A DNA stretch of 64,000 nucleotides, taken from NCBI RefSeq assembly GCF_963677725.1, contig NZ_OY782507.1, positions 4,214,501 through 4,278,500 on the forward strand. The letters are read 5' to 3'. This document shows positions 63,915-64,000 of this stretch, in pieces; position 1 is the first letter of the stretch; every line of letters starts with the position of its first letter. A program made the position numbers and the translations under genes. Source of the stretch: an uncultured Cohaesibacter sp. (GTDB taxonomy: Bacteria; Pseudomonadota; Alphaproteobacteria; Rhizobiales; Cohaesibacteraceae). Below the pieces are notes generated by a model. The model made no database searches. It worked only from the letters and a program-made list of their open reading frames with translations, and had not been told where the DNA came from.

Positions 63915-64000
63915 CGATCGGAGACTGATATCCGGGTTCCCGTCCTGACCAGGGCCTCAAACTGATCGAATACGATAAATAGCAACGCTTACCTGCATTG

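Overview
The window is a chromosomal stretch of an alphaproteobacterium, most likely a member of the Hyphomicrobiales (Rhizobiales). The basis is the gene content and order: recA-alaS-icd, a split purC-purS-purQ-purL purine set, the F1-ATPase zeta subunit (DUF1476), three BA14K-type secreted proteins, a GAAC-N7-GAAC SOS box before recA, and alphaproteobacterial DUF families. A marine Cohaesibacter-like genus would fit, but that is only an impression. I see no insertion sequence, prophage, integrase, CRISPR array or rRNA operon. There is one tRNA, tRNA-Leu(UAA).

Layout. (1) 1-3313 is a urate-degradation cluster: the 5' part of puuE (cut by the window edge), uraH, a LysR regulator and puuD, a membrane urate oxidase with a C-terminal cytochrome c domain. 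(2) 3445-9714 holds SOS-controlled recA, alaS behind a long leader, an AT-rich spacer full of inverted repeats, and icd. (3) 10029-14468 holds trmJ, murI, rpsD, ttcA and the monothiol glutaredoxin/BolA pair. (4) 14749-24233 is purine synthesis on the minus strand (purC, purS, a 62-aa membrane protein, purQ, purL, and further on purB with rpe), interrupted by the zeta subunit, an HpcH-type aldolase, a small membrane protein behind a FixK/FNR-like site, and an RBBP9-like hydrolase. (5) 24586-28504 holds a DadA-like oxidase with a convergent Lrp regulator, and a P1 peptidase coupled to an EamA exporter. (6) 28633-34124 is a liv branched-chain amino acid ABC operon with an extra 114-aa membrane protein. 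(7) 34624-38536 holds radC, map, sfsA, a CinA-N protein and gpt. (8) 38741-40924 holds tRNA-Leu and an SLC13/TrkA-C permease with strongly biased codon use. (9) 41065-46952 is an envelope region: a small membrane protein, three BA14K paralogues, then an ECF sigma factor, a membrane anti-sigma factor and an exported subtilisin-like protease. (10) 47116-64000 is mixed housekeeping and conserved genes: VOC and WYL proteins, an FAD monooxygenase, a zf-CHCC protein, an alpha/beta hydrolase, an enoyl-CoA hydratase, cysE, DUF3126, a gamma carbonic anhydrase, a transglutaminase-like protease, PilZ and PAS proteins, rhomboid, CBS and patatin proteins, hisI and folE, then an IscU variant with yidD.

Purine metabolism recurs: urate breakdown on the left, IMP/AMP synthesis in the middle, XMP/GMP salvage (gpt), and GTP consumption by folE on the right. 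No clearly novel multi-gene system is evident. The most interesting leads are: a near-perfect 24-bp Zur-like palindrome between folE and an IscU variant that has lost its third cysteine; the ECF/anti-sigma/subtilase locus beside the BA14K genes; a five-codon mini-ORF whose stop overlaps the alaS start; and several perfect hairpins without a U-tract just after stop codons.
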